From Rhodothermus profundi (lineage in GTDB: Bacteria > Bacteroidota > Rhodothermia > Rhodothermales > Rhodothermaceae), in assembly GCF_900142415.1 (NCBI RefSeq), contig NZ_FRAU01000001.1, forward strand, positions 422,620 to 486,619: a DNA stretch of 64,000 nt, written 5' to 3'. Shown in pieces: positions 33,316 through 42,143 of the stretch. The first letter of the stretch is position 1. Each line of letters opens with the position of its first letter. The notes under the pieces were generated by a model. It worked only from the letters and a program-made list of their open reading frames with translations. It had not been told where the DNA came from and searched no databases. The position numbers and the translations under genes were made by a program.

Positions 33316-34686
33316 TCAATAGTTTTCACCCACCCATTCCTGCTGGCGCAGCGTTTCGGTAAGGGCCGGCAGGTCGAATCCCATCAGTTCGGCCAGGCGG
33401 CGGCCAAGTTCGTCGTTTTCAAAGCTGCCTACCAGGTGTTCGGCTCCAGGGCCAAATGCATACAGGTTGACATCCACGGCAGTGTGGCCATTTGTGGTCC
33501 ATCCGACGATAGCTCGTCGGCCGATCAGTTCGGTTACCACGTGAGGCCAGGCGTCCGGATTTGCAAGGGCCTGCTGCACCAGAGCCTGCTCATCGGCCTG
33601 CAGGCGCTCGAGCCCCGCCCATGTCTTCAGGAGCGAATCGGGACGATCTGCCTGGCGCAAGGCAGGGATAAGCTGCTCGTAGGAGGCGCGCACGCGCGCC
33701 AGTACTTCCGGATGCCAGGCATAAATGCCGCGGCCGTTTACGTTGCGTCCGAGCGACAGACCGCCTGTCTCATGGTCGGCCACGGAAACGACCAGCGTCT
33801 GTCCATTGCGACGGGCAAAATCAAGGGCGACAGCGACGGCTTCGTCGTAAGCCAATACCTCACGGACGTGCGCGGCGGCATCGTTGGCATGTCCGGCATG
33901 GTCAATCCGGCTCCCCTCCACCATCAGGAAAAAGCCATCCGGGTCTTCCTGAAGCAGCGCGATGGCCGCGCGCGTCATTTCAGCCAGCGAAGGGACGTTC
34001 TCTGGATTGCGATCGATTTCGTAGGGCAGGTGATCGGGGCCGAACAGTCCCAGCACCGGGCGCCGCAGCCCCTGGCGAAACGCATGTGCCGTGCGCACGA
34101 CCTGGTAGCCAGCCTGTTCTGCCTCGCGCAGCAGGTTGCGATGGTCGGTGCGGCGTCCTCCTTCGGCAGGCGGCAGAAAGTAGGCCCACCCGCCGCCCAG
34201 CAGCACGTCGATGCGCTGGGCCAGCATCTGCGCTGCAATCTCACTTTCCATGGCCCGCTGGGGCACATGCGCTGCAAAAGCGGCCGGTGTGGCATGCGTG
34301 ATGCGACTGGTAACGACCAGACCGGTTGCCATGCCCCGCGCTCTGGCCGCTTCGAGTAGCGTAGCGACAGGACGTCCGGCCGTGTCAACGGCAATGGCCC
34401 CATTGTAGGTTTTAATGCCGCAGGCATAGGCTGTTGCGCCAGCAGCCGAGTCGGTTACGCGGCTGGAGGTTGATCCAGTGCGCACGGCGCCGGTTTGCAT
34501 GGCATCCAGGGCCAGTTCGGTACGGCCCAGCACCGCCCGAGCGTAGTCACGGGCCATCGTGATGCTGGCCGGACCGCACCCGTCGGCAATCATCAAGATC
34601 AGGTTTTTCGGACGCAACCCAGACTGGGCATACCCTCCCATCCCCCCTCCCCAGAGCATCAACCCTATCAATACAATCCAGCGCAT
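33316..34686 (-). CDS. Alkaline phosphatase (secreted)
   Basis: This 456-residue phosphatase has a short signal peptide (MRWIVLIGLMLWGGGMGGYAQ). Metal and catalytic motifs are NLILMIADGCGPASI (D35), the nucleophile S80 in RVTDSAAGATAYACG, VEGSRIDHAGHANDA, VVSVADHETGGLSLG and TTNGHTAVDVNLYAFGPGA. All metal ligands of the PhoA family seem present. It should release phosphate from monoesters in the periplasm or outside. The exonuclease gene follows almost without a gap, so the two probably share a transcript. No pho-box was identified. Confidence 0.94.
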   Translation of the reverse strand: MRWIVLIGLMLWGGGMGGYAQSGLRPKNLILMIADGCGPASITMARDYARAVLGRTELALDAMQTGAVRTGSTSSRVTDSAAGATAYACGIKTYNGAIAVDTAGRPVATLLEAARARGMATGLVVTSRITHATPAAFAAHVPQRAMESEIAAQMLAQRIDVLLGGGWAYFLPPAEGGRRTDHRNLLREAEQAGYQVVRTAHAFRQGLRRPVLGLFGPDHLPYEIDRNPENVPSLAEMTRAAIALLQEDPDGFFLMVEGSRIDHAGHANDAAAHVREVLAYDEAVAVALDFARRNGQTLVVSVADHETGGLSLGRNVNGRGIYAWHPEVLARVRASYEQLIPALRQADRPDSLLKTWAGLERLQADEQALVQQALANPDAWPHVVTELIGRRAIVGWTTNGHTAVDVNLYAFGPGAEHLVGSFENDELGRRLAELMGFDLPALTETLRQQEWVGENY

Positions 34687-34839
34687 TCCTGCCTTCGGTT
34701 TGCATGGACAATGGCCTCTGCTAAAGATACAACAACCGTTCGCTGTGCACGGGAGCTTTCTTGAGACGGCAGTCCTACCTATTACCTATCAGGGGAACGG
34801 CCAGCCCCGAACTACAGCTCTTTTCGCCTGCCTCTAACG

Positions 34840-34868
34840 AAAAAACCCGTCCCAGCTCCGGGACGGGT
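34840..34868 (-). terminator. Rho-independent terminator after the PGI/PMI gene
   Basis: On the minus strand ACCCGTCCC and GGGACGGGT (34860-34868 with 34845-34853) form a 9-bp stem with a 6-nt loop, followed by TTTTTT. It lies 10 bp after the phosphoglucose/phosphomannose isomerase stop and closes the adk-ptsI operon. Confidence 0.9.
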
Positions 34869-34877
34869 TGCCTGCCT

Positions 34878-35921
34878 TCATACCCGAGCCAGCGTTTCTT
34901 TGAGCTGGCCGATCAGCGGTACGGGCGTTGGATCAACGCCCAGCAGCACGGCCAGGTACAGGCTAACCCAATCGCCCAGGTTTACCAGCGACATCATACG
35001 TGCCAGTCGGCTTTCGCCCTGGCTCTGCACCTCGGCCCAATAGCCAGCCCGATCTGAAATCAGCTCGCGCGTAACTTCCATGCGCTGCTGGACCCGGGGG
35101 TGATCTTCGCGGTCGCGCAGGACGATCACCCCGATGGTTTCATGGAGGGGGCCCGGGTATTCCCAGCCCATAATTTCATTGTGGTTCAACTCGGGGTAGA
35201 CGTTCCCTGAGGCCAACCGTTTAGCATTTTCCTGGATCTGGCAGCGCCAGCGCAGGTTGACGGCCTCCATGAGCCCTGCGCCGCTGTAGATGAACGGCAG
35301 TCGGTCCTGCAGCGCCTCGGCCAGCTCCAGGGCATCATTGCCGGACGGATCCCCAAAGATCTCACTTTGCTGCTCTAGCAGCTCCTGCGTTTCATTCCAG
35401 GCAGCTTCATCAGGAGCCACCAGGCCAACCTGCTCGGCGATCGTGAGCAGCGCCGTAAACGAGTAGCCCAGCGCTGCGCGGGGTTGCAGACCGCCCGGAA
35501 TTTGCAAGAACGGCACGCCTTCGGCGCGGGCACGTCGCAGCAGCTCGCCCCCGGAAGCTACGCAGAGAACTGTTGCGCCGCGCGCCCGCGCTTCCTCGTA
35601 GGCCGCCAGCGTTTCTTCGGTGTTTCCCGAATAGCTGGAAGCGATGACAACGGAGCGTTCGGTTACAAAACCGGGCAGTTGATAATGCCGGACGACGGTT
35701 ACCGGCAGCCGGGCTGTGTCGGCCACCAGCGTGCGGAGCAAGTCTCCCCCGATGGCCGACCCGCCCATCCCGGCAATGACCAGGTGATCTTTGCCTTCCA
35801 GCGTAAAGCCTGGATCAAAAGCCCGGGCTAGCGCCCGCCCGCGACGCCACTGCTCTGGAAACTCCCGAATGGCGTCGTACATGCCCTGCGGGTCTACCCG
35901 ACGAATGTCTTCAAGTCGCAT
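34878..35921 (-). CDS. Bifunctional phosphoglucose/phosphomannose isomerase
   Basis: This 347-residue SIS-domain enzyme is of the bifunctional PGI/PMI type first known from thermophilic archaea. It interconverts fructose-6-phosphate with glucose-6-phosphate or mannose-6-phosphate. Seen motifs are VIAGMGGSAIGGDLL and VVIASSYSGNTEETLAAYEEA for sugar-phosphate binding and PELNHNEIMGWEYP with catalytic Glu/His near the C-terminus. It could feed mannose precursors to the mannosylglycerate made by mgs. It follows ptsI by 39 nt and is the last gene before a terminator. Confidence 0.93.
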   Translation of the reverse strand: MRLEDIRRVDPQGMYDAIREFPEQWRRGRALARAFDPGFTLEGKDHLVIAGMGGSAIGGDLLRTLVADTARLPVTVVRHYQLPGFVTERSVVIASSYSGNTEETLAAYEEARARGATVLCVASGGELLRRARAEGVPFLQIPGGLQPRAALGYSFTALLTIAEQVGLVAPDEAAWNETQELLEQQSEIFGDPSGNDALELAEALQDRLPFIYSGAGLMEAVNLRWRCQIQENAKRLASGNVYPELNHNEIMGWEYPGPLHETIGVIVLRDREDHPRVQQRMEVTRELISDRAGYWAEVQSQGESRLARMMSLVNLGDWVSLYLAVLLGVDPTPVPLIGQLKETLARV

Positions 35922-35960
35922 GGTACGAATGCTGGTACTACGGTTTATCTGTTACAGGCT

Positions 35961-37793
35961 TCAAGACGCTTGCAAACTGGAAGGGGCCGTACGCCCATTG
36001 CCTGTCATGGGCTCATCGGCCTGCATGTACTGCAGCAACCCACAGCCGTGCTCCTGCAACCACTCGTTGACCAGCGCCGAGACTTCACTGGCCGTGCGGC
36101 ACTGCAATGCCTGAGCGGCCAACGCCTGCGCCTCCTGGAACTGCATCGCCCGAATCACGCGCTTTACTTCCGGTAAATACGGTGGGGCTGCACTGAATTC
36201 ATCCAATCCCATGCCAGCCAGAATAGGCGTGGCCTGCGGATCGCCTGCCAGCTCGCCACACAGACTCACCGGAATCCCGTGCCGATGACCGGCCTCAATG
36301 GTATGCTTAACCAGGCGCAATACGGCTGGATGCAGGGCTTCATAGCGCTGCGAAACCAGGTCGTTGCCGCGATCGACAGCCAGCGTGTATTGCGTCAGGT
36401 CGTTTGTTCCAATGGAAAAGAAGTCCGCTTCTTCGGCAAACAGATCAGCCATGAGCGCAACGGAGGGCACCTCAACCATAATACCTACTGGCACGGTTTC
36501 GTCGAAGGGTTCTCCGCGCGCCCGCAATTCAGACTTGACCTTTTCCAGAATCTCTAGGAACCGGTGGTACTCGTCCAGCGCGGTTACCATGGGCACCAGA
36601 ATGCGCACCGGGCCATGTGCACTGGCTCGCAGCAGCGCCCGCAGTTGCGGCAGCAAGAGTTCCGGACGGTCCAGCAATACCCGCAATCCGCGCCATCCCA
36701 GAAACGGATTATGTTCCCGGTGCGCAATGGGCAGCATCTTGTCGCCGCCCAGATCGAGCAAACGAAACGTAGTGGGTTCTGGCTTTACGCGTTCGATAAT
36801 CTGGCGATACACGTGTAGTTGATAGTCTTCCGAGACGTTTAGCGGTCCCCGCATCAGGAAGAGCACCTCGGTGCGGAACAGCCCGATTCCTTCGGCCCCG
36901 AACTTTTTCAGCAGGTCCAGTTCTTCGATCAGTTCCAGGTTGGCTCGAAGGATAAAGCGATGTCCGTCAAGCGTTTCCGCCGGCAGCGGAATCAGGTGTT
37001 GCTGATCCTGTAGGAGCCGTCGATAGCGCTCCTGGCGGGTTCGATAAACTGCCAGGGTCTCAGGACGCGGGTTGACCACAACGCGTCCTTGAATACCGTC
37101 TAAAATGACCAGATCGCCGGTCTGCACGCTGTCGGAAAGGCCGTGCAGGCTTACCACGGCCGGCACCCCCAGGGCCCGGGCCATGATTGACACGTGCGAG
37201 GTGGGGCCGCCGTGGTCGGTCGCGCACCCCAGGATGCCGCGTCGGCTAAAGAGCACGACGTCAGCGGCTGAGAGGTTTTCAGCGACGATGATGTGTTCGG
37301 GATCGACCGCTGAGAGCAGCTTTTCCCGTCGCAAATGCCGGATCAGACGTTCCTTCACATCAATCAGGTCGGCCAGTCGCTCCCGCAGGTACGCGTTGCT
37401 GCGGACTTCCACGCGTTGGATGAGCTCATCAAGAACCTGCGCTACGGCATAGTCTGCGTTGCAGTGATGGGTTTGAATATACTCCCGGATGCGATCGTAC
37501 AGTTCGGCATCGCGCAGCATCAATCGCTGCGCTTCAAAGACCGCTGCACTTTCTTCTCCCAGTTTTTCCCGGGCTACTGAGCTGATTTTGTCCAAGTCGC
37601 GTTCGGCTCGCTGCACCGCCTGTTCGAACCGTTCCAGCTCAGCCGCTACTTCAGCCTCTGAAATGCGCCGGGCTTCTACGACCACTTCCCGCTTGTTAAA
37701 CAGATACGCCGGTCCAATGGCGATGCCTGGAGCCGCCGGGATCCCTACAAAAACGCGTTCTTGCGCTTCCGTTTGGACCTGCCGCTGCTCCAT
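35961..37793 (-). CDS. ptsI: PEP-protein phosphotransferase (PTS enzyme I)
   Basis: This 610-residue enzyme takes phosphate from phosphoenolpyruvate and passes it to HPr. The active-site His is H200 in ATDHGGPTSHVSIMARALGVPAVV. The PEP-binding barrel has GIGLFRTEVLFLMR, RLLDLGGDKMLP, NPFLGWRGLRVLLD and PVSLCGELAGDP. Length and domain order are normal, with a C-terminal extension of about 40 residues (to TGNGRTAPSSLQAS). It lies 14 nt after ptsH. No sugar-specific EII gene is in the window, so the pair may serve EIIs elsewhere or a regulatory PTS. Confidence 0.96.
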   Translation of the reverse strand: MEQRQVQTEAQERVFVGIPAAPGIAIGPAYLFNKREVVVEARRISEAEVAAELERFEQAVQRAERDLDKISSVAREKLGEESAAVFEAQRLMLRDAELYDRIREYIQTHHCNADYAVAQVLDELIQRVEVRSNAYLRERLADLIDVKERLIRHLRREKLLSAVDPEHIIVAENLSAADVVLFSRRGILGCATDHGGPTSHVSIMARALGVPAVVSLHGLSDSVQTGDLVILDGIQGRVVVNPRPETLAVYRTRQERYRRLLQDQQHLIPLPAETLDGHRFILRANLELIEELDLLKKFGAEGIGLFRTEVLFLMRGPLNVSEDYQLHVYRQIIERVKPEPTTFRLLDLGGDKMLPIAHREHNPFLGWRGLRVLLDRPELLLPQLRALLRASAHGPVRILVPMVTALDEYHRFLEILEKVKSELRARGEPFDETVPVGIMVEVPSVALMADLFAEEADFFSIGTNDLTQYTLAVDRGNDLVSQRYEALHPAVLRLVKHTIEAGHRHGIPVSLCGELAGDPQATPILAGMGLDEFSAAPPYLPEVKRVIRAMQFQEAQALAAQALQCRTASEVSALVNEWLQEHGCGLLQYMQADEPMTGNGRTAPSSLQAS

Positions 37794-37807
37794 GCCTGCC
37801 TCCTGAC

Positions 37808-38077
37808 TTATTCAATTTCCCCGAAGCCCTGCTCGAACAGCGCGACAATGGCCTCCGCCGCCTCGTGCTCGTCCTCTCCATCAAAGATAAGCTTTAATCG
37901 GGCGCCGGGTTCTGCTGCCAGGGTCATCACGCCAATAATACTCTTTCCATTGATTTCGTATCCGTCCTTTTCGATAAAAAAATCCGACTTGAAACGCGAG
38001 GCCGTGCGCACAATCATCGAAGCCGGCCGCGTGTGCAACCCGGATTTGTTTTTGACCACGACTTCTCGGACAATCAT
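37808..38077 (-). CDS. ptsH: Phosphocarrier protein HPr
   Basis: This 89-residue protein has the active-site H15 in KSGLHTRPAS and S46 in NGKSIIGVMTLAA, the site that HPr kinase modifies in organisms that have one. Family length is matched. It accepts phosphate from enzyme I, encoded 14 nt downstream. The upstream gene is the prenyl synthase, 14 nt away. The well-kept S46 region suggests that regulation by HPr kinase/phosphorylase is possible, but no hprK is visible here. Confidence 0.96.
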   Translation of the reverse strand: MIVREVVVKNKSGLHTRPASMIVRTASRFKSDFFIEKDGYEINGKSIIGVMTLAAEPGARLKLIFDGEDEHEAAEAIVALFEQGFGEIE

Positions 38078-38091
38078 AGGCCAGAAAGCGT

Positions 38092-39084
38092 TCAGTAGCG
38101 ACGCTGCTCCAGTCGGTCGAGGAACCAGGCCAATGCCTTTGCGGGCGGCTGGTCGGGCAGACGCGCCAGCGCACTCCGGGCCTGTTGAAGATACGTGGCC
38201 ACAGCCTGCCGGGCTGCCTCCAGTCCTCCCAGTCGCTCCAGTCGCCGACGCGCTTCGGGCACCTCGTCCGGGCGGAACCTTCGATGTAAACGTTCGGTGA
38301 ACCAGGCGCGTTCGCTCTCAGGGGCCTGTTCGAGGGCCGCCAGGACCGGAAACGTTTTCTTGCCTTCCATCAGGTCCGCCCCGATGGGTTTTCCCCATTG
38401 CGGCGAGGTGGCGGTCAGATCCAGCAGGTCGTCCTGAATCTGAAAAGCCCGCCCCAGGTTGCGCCCCAGTTGCTCGAGCGTGCGCAAGTCTGCTTCGTTG
38501 GCCCCCCCCAGCAATCCTCCCAGTTGCAGGCACAGCTCCAGCAATGCGCCGGTTTTGCCATCGACCATTTGCAAATATTCGGCCACAGAGACCTGCGGGC
38601 GGGTTTCAAAGGCCTTATCGAGTGCCTGCCCCTCGCAGAGTCGTTCTACCATGCGGTGAAATAGCGCCAGCATTCGGGCCAGCGGGGCCCCTTCTACCTG
38701 CCCCAGCAGCGCATACGCCAGGCCCATCAGATAATCGCCACAGAGCAGTGCGGTGGCTTCATCCCAGCGTACGTGGACGGTCGGTCGCCCGCGACGCTCG
38801 GCCGCGTGGTCCATGATGTCGTCATGGACCAGCGTAAAGGCATGGAAGACCTCGACAGCCAGCGCGGCGGGCAGTACAGTTTCCGGCGGACGGCCGTAGA
38901 GTTCAGCCGTCAGAAGCAGCAGCACGGGGCGCATGCGTTTGCCTGTGCTGCGGAGCACGTAGCGGACGGGTTCGTAGAGTTCAGCTGGCTCACGAGCTGG
39001 ATGGACCAGCGTGGGCAGCGCCTGCTCCACGAGCTGGCGCAGTTGGGCCACGTGTGCGGCAGCCTCCCGATCTGTTGCCTTCAT
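38092..39084 (-). CDS. Polyprenyl (probably geranylgeranyl or longer) diphosphate synthase
   Basis: This 330-residue trans-prenyltransferase has both Asp-rich motifs: DDIMD at 88-92 in HAFTLVHDDIMDHAAERRGRPTVH, and QIQDDLLD in the C-terminal half. It should build C20 or longer allylic diphosphates from isopentenyl diphosphate for carotenoids, quinones or other isoprenoids. A bulky Phe five residues before the first motif resembles C20 synthases, which is only a hint. It lies between adk (5 nt) and ptsH (14 nt) in one transcript. Confidence 0.93.
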   Translation of the reverse strand: MKATDREAAAHVAQLRQLVEQALPTLVHPAREPAELYEPVRYVLRSTGKRMRPVLLLLTAELYGRPPETVLPAALAVEVFHAFTLVHDDIMDHAAERRGRPTVHVRWDEATALLCGDYLMGLAYALLGQVEGAPLARMLALFHRMVERLCEGQALDKAFETRPQVSVAEYLQMVDGKTGALLELCLQLGGLLGGANEADLRTLEQLGRNLGRAFQIQDDLLDLTATSPQWGKPIGADLMEGKKTFPVLAALEQAPESERAWFTERLHRRFRPDEVPEARRRLERLGGLEAARQAVATYLQQARSALARLPDQPPAKALAWFLDRLEQRRY

Positions 39085-39089
39085 GCACT

Positions 39090-39740
39090 TTATTTTTCTA
39101 CCAGGACGCCCTGCTGCCGGAGCACTGCTTGAATGCGATCAAACACCTCCTCCAGCGACCCCACGCCGTCTACATCGACCAGCAGACCTCGTGCCCGGTA
39201 GTACTGTTCCAGCGGCTCATGCGTGCTGCGGTATACTTCCAGCCGACGCCGGATTGCCTCGGGCCGGTCGTCAGGGCGCTGAATAATCAGCGAAGGGTCC
39301 ACGTCGGGTGGAGGCGGATTGAAATCCAGGTGATAGTTTTCGCCAGTGATTTTGTGTACGCGTCGGCGCGAGAGGCGCTCCACGATCAGCTCGTCCGGCA
39401 CAACCAGGTTCAGCACGACCTGGAGGGGACATCCCGTCTGCTCCAGCAAATCATCGAGCCACTCTGCCTGCCGGACGGTACGCGGGAATCCATCCAGCAC
39501 GAAGTCGTCGTAGTTATTTTCGGCCAGCGCTGCTTTAGCCAGCTCCCAGACCAGCTCGTCGGGCACCAGTTGGCCTGCTTCCAGGTAGGGCTGCGCCTGT
39601 TTTCCTAGCGGCGTTTCCTCCTGGATAGCTGCTCGGATCAGGTCGCCGGTCGAAATATGACGCAGTCCATAGACCGTGACCAACCGTTTGGCCTGCGTGC
39701 CCTTACCGGCACCGGGCGGCCCCATAAGTACGATGCGCAT
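39090..39740 (-). CDS. adk: Adenylate kinase
   Basis: This 216-residue enzyme balances AMP, ADP and ATP. The P-loop is GPPGAGKGT (7-15), followed by HISTGDLIRAA and FVLDGFPRTVRQAEWL. The LID region (RRRVHKITGENYHLDFNPPPPD) lacks the four-Cys zinc site seen in some relatives. I chose the ATG at 39740 (MRIVLMGPPGAGKG), the standard N-terminus, with AAGGA just upstream. It heads the run adk - prenyl synthase - ptsH - ptsI - PGI/PMI. A 126-nt gap separates it from the YqjD-like gene. Confidence 0.97.
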   Translation of the reverse strand: MRIVLMGPPGAGKGTQAKRLVTVYGLRHISTGDLIRAAIQEETPLGKQAQPYLEAGQLVPDELVWELAKAALAENNYDDFVLDGFPRTVRQAEWLDDLLEQTGCPLQVVLNLVVPDELIVERLSRRRVHKITGENYHLDFNPPPPDVDPSLIIQRPDDRPEAIRRRLEVYRSTHEPLEQYYRARGLLVDVDGVGSLEEVFDRIQAVLRQQGVLVEK

Positions 39741-39866
39741 GGTCCTTGCTTGGCTTGTTCCCGAGGAACCGCAACGCTTCCTTCCGGAAGCGGTTTGGTT
39801 AAACTTATGAACCTGCGCCATGAAGGGCTACGCTCTTTTACCGAGAATGAGGTGAAGAACATAGGC

Positions 39867-40439
39867 TCAAACCTCTGCAGCAGCCTCTTCGATCGGCCCT
39901 TTTTTCTGCTCTTCGGCAAAAACTTCCACCACGATTTCGGTCAGCACCCGACTGAGCGCCGCACTCAGGGCGCTGCCGGCCAGTCCCAGCATTGCTCCGA
40001 TCAGCGTGCGCACCGGTCCTTTTTTCCGGGCGGTATCCTCCTGGACGACCACGAGGGGAACGCGCTCTTCCAGAGCTCGGCGGATGGCCGTTTCCGGATT
40101 GCGTCCGCGCCGGGCAGCCTTCTGGGCTTCGGCCACCAATGCCTCCACGTAGGCCGTTACCAGCGCCCGGTGCCTCCGCGAAAGCCGGGCGCGTCGGTTG
40201 CGTCCCAGTCCTCCCAGCAGCCACCCGACCAGCAATCCGGCCGCCAGACTCCCTCCAACACTGATCAGGGGGTGGTTCCACAGCGTCTCGCGCACAGACT
40301 GGCCCATCTGGCGGATCTCCTCGTGCAACGCCTCCAGATCGGCTTCGATGGCCTGCGCTCTGGCCTGCAACGCTGCTTCCACCTCAGCCCGAGACGTCGG
40401 GCGCCGGGAGGTTTCCGTCGATGTGGTTTCGGTTTTCAT
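39867..40439 (-). CDS. YqjD/DUF883-like small membrane protein
   Basis: This protein of about 190 residues starts with a helical, charged segment (residues 18-55, EVEAALQARAQAIEADLEALHEEIRQMG). A glycine-rich membrane helix follows (HPLISVGGSLAAGLLVGWLLGGLGR, about 55-80), as in ElaB/YqjD proteins that tether ribosomes or coat the inner membrane. The C-terminal half has a second hydrophobic, Ala-rich segment (LIGAMLGLAGSALSAALSRVLTEIVV). The ATG at 40439 fits; longer in-frame starts give Arg/Ser-rich sequence unlike protein. The link to YqjD is by pattern only and the function is unknown. Confidence 0.75.
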   Translation of the reverse strand: MKTETTSTETSRRPTSRAEVEAALQARAQAIEADLEALHEEIRQMGQSVRETLWNHPLISVGGSLAAGLLVGWLLGGLGRNRRARLSRRHRALVTAYVEALVAEAQKAARRGRNPETAIRRALEERVPLVVVQEDTARKKGPVRTLIGAMLGLAGSALSAALSRVLTEIVVEVFAEEQKKGPIEEAAAEV

Positions 40440-40582
40440 AGGTAAGAAGGCTGACTGACTTTCCAGAGCGCTTCCCAAACTCCCCGGCCAGAATATACGT
40501 TCCGATCGGCGGCCCCTGCCAACGCCCCGGATCGCACTGCACGCTCCCCTGCAGTGGACGCTCCTGGACGGTCGGGGCCGCG

Positions 40583-40603
40583 CTTGCTCTTGCAAGATAT
40601 GCC
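40583..40603. repeat. 21-bp direct repeat, copy 1 (with palindromic core)
   Basis: The 21 bases starting CTTGCTCTTG and ending GATATGCC are identical to 40650-40670, 67 bp away. The core TCTTGCAAGA is a perfect palindrome. It may be a paired operator or a remnant of a small repeat family; both are inference. Confidence 0.7.
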
Positions 40604-40649
40604 CGGCGCGTGGTTGGATTCAGGCTGAGGCTTGCGCGAGACGGGCGCT

Positions 40650-40670
40650 CTTGCTCTTGCAAGATATGCC
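40650..40670. repeat. 21-bp direct repeat, copy 2 (with palindromic core)
   Basis: This is the second identical copy of the element at 40583-40603. Flanking bases are also similar (GCGC-rich on the left, G-pyrimidine-CGC on the right). It lies about 210 bp upstream of the YqjD-like start codon. Confidence 0.7.
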
Positions 40671-40895
40671 TGACGCCCATTGGGAACCAGGCCCACCAGA
40701 ACCAGACAACGCCTTTCAGGCATGCCCGCTGACAGAGAAACAGGCCGCTAAGCGCGGCCACGCAACTAGTTCGACACCCGGGGACCAATCTTTTCCTACA
40801 ATGCAAGGAAACTAGCCTACTTCTATGTTTCCCTACAAAGCCAGCAGAATAGCGTCAGAAGCAAACCCTCGCTTGCACTCTTGATTACTTCAAAC

Positions 40896-41465
40896 TCATT
40901 CAACTGACTCAAAGATGAACTTGCAGCGATACCGACACAACTTTACATTGGGGACTGCGCGCGCTGCGAATACAACACGCGGATGAAAATCGCCGGCTAC
41001 TAAAATGCCCCGTACCTTCTTCCCTTCCTGCTTGCTAATAGCACCCATATAGGCCAACAATTGCGTGAAAGCTTCAGGAACAGCCCTTCCTGCTTTCAAT
41101 TCTATCACAACAATTGTGTCCTTTGGGTCTCTGGCAAGAATATCTATTCGACCTGCTTCGGTAACATATTCTTTGCCATTATCAATGATCACTAGTCCCT
41201 TTTCAAGTTGTTGAATGTTTGATCGTAAAGTAAGCTGTAGATCGCGTTCAAGGCCAAAAGTTATTTCAGTTGCTTCGATGAGCTCATCGGCTTCTGCTTG
41301 TGAGGTTGGCGTTCCCTGGTATGTTCCCATTGTCATGTGGGCCTTAATGGCACTGACCGTTCCTGGAGAAACGCCAACTTTTTTGGCGATTTCTTCGCGA
41401 CTAAGGTGCTCTTCTTGAAGTAGAGAGATTATCTGGGCTTTCTGATTCTCAGAAATAGAAGCCAT
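40896..41465 (-). CDS. HTH plus NucS-like (PD-(D/E)XK) nuclease-domain protein
   Basis: This 189-residue protein joins an N-terminal helix-turn-helix (about 8-45, LLQEEHLSREEIAKKVGVSPGTVSAIKAHM) to a C-terminal domain like archaeal and actinobacterial NucS. The catalytic pattern is visible: E103 region KEYVTEAGRIDILARD, then TIVVIELKAG, giving the D...ExK core. The rest of NucS, including its N-terminal DNA-binding domain, is replaced by the HTH. It may be a DNA-binding nuclease or a regulator. Base use is more AT-rich than the neighbours, and it lies in a gene-poor stretch next to a tRNA gene, which suggests transfer. Its real target is unknown. Confidence 0.82.
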   Translation of the reverse strand: MASISENQKAQIISLLQEEHLSREEIAKKVGVSPGTVSAIKAHMTMGTYQGTPTSQAEADELIEATEITFGLERDLQLTLRSNIQQLEKGLVIIDNGKEYVTEAGRIDILARDPKDTIVVIELKAGRAVPEAFTQLLAYMGAISKQEGKKVRGILVAGDFHPRVVFAARAVPNVKLCRYRCKFIFESVE

Positions 41466-42143
41466 TGTTTTACTTTATATAAATCTCAATCACTATCAAC
41501 TCAATTATCATAAACGTTTAACTTAACAATTGACTACACAGAACAGGTATCTGGTTAGGATAAGTTATATATGCTTTTTATGCCAGATATCTTCGCCGTC
41601 TTGTTACCCTGGCGCGTCTTGCAAACAAAGGTTACTTCCTTCCACAGGAATGCCTCAGTTCCGCCAGCTCAATATCCGTCCTAGAAGTACTGAACGTGCA
41701 GCGTGCTGCTCATACTCCCAGTCTCCACCCTTACGAGGATCTCGACAAAACGTACGCTGCGACACCTTCCGTCTGGCTACCTCGTGCAGTCGTCTCCGAT
41801 AAGCCAGAACGAGCCAAAAGCGTCCTCTTTGATAGTAAAAACTTATTGCAAAGGTAACCCCGAAAGCAACCGTCTTAAGTCAAGTGCAGAGAGGTAGCTC
41901 TTCTAGAAAGGACCATGCTTTCCCTGTGCTGATGCTGACTCTGACCCCTCCCCCAGACACAGACGCTGTCCCTCATCCTGGCGTCCATTCATCCATGCTG
42001 TTTTGGAAAAAAACAGATAGAAGACGGGCCCAACCGCTCCCGTTGAGTACAGAGTAGATTCACTTGGTACGCTGCGTGCTTCACCTCCTCTTTGGACGCT
42101 TTGGAAAGCCCCGGTTAATACAGACCACAGGCAAACTTTCCAG
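41466..42143. other. Gene-free 678-bp stretch, partly AT-rich
   Basis: Apart from the candidate promoter at 41476-41504 I see no supported gene. On the minus strand about 41672-41890 stays open for about 70 codons without a start codon; it could be a decayed fragment but matches nothing I recognise. The stretch ends at the 3' end of tRNA-Leu. No attachment-site duplication of the tRNA end was found. Confidence 0.5.
41476..41504 (-). promoter_or_regulatory. Candidate promoter of the NucS-like gene, possibly leaderless
   Basis: On the minus strand TTGAGT (41499-41504) and TATATA (41476-41481) are 17 nt apart. The expected transcription start, about 7 nt below the -10 box, falls only about 4 nt before the ATG at 41465, so the transcript would have almost no leader. 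Confidence 0.5.

Larger units (their letters stand above)
40440..40895. other. Gene-free 456-bp region upstream of the YqjD-like gene
   Basis: No convincing coding sequence lies here on either strand. It contains a duplicated 21-bp element (listed separately). The part nearest the NucS-like gene (about 40800-40895) is noticeably more AT-rich than the genome around it. A promoter for the YqjD-like gene is expected here but I see no clear consensus. Confidence 0.6.

Noticed and set aside
32914..34359. Plus-strand ORF of 481 codons antisense to the exonuclease and alkaline phosphatase genes
   Set aside because: Both antisense genes have intact catalytic motifs, and the ORF product is His/Arg/Gln-rich and not protein-like.
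41530..41802. Plus-strand ORF of 90 codons in the gene-free stretch
   Set aside because: It starts with TTG, is rich in Ser, Cys and Arg, and shows no domain or Shine-Dalgarno. I left it out.
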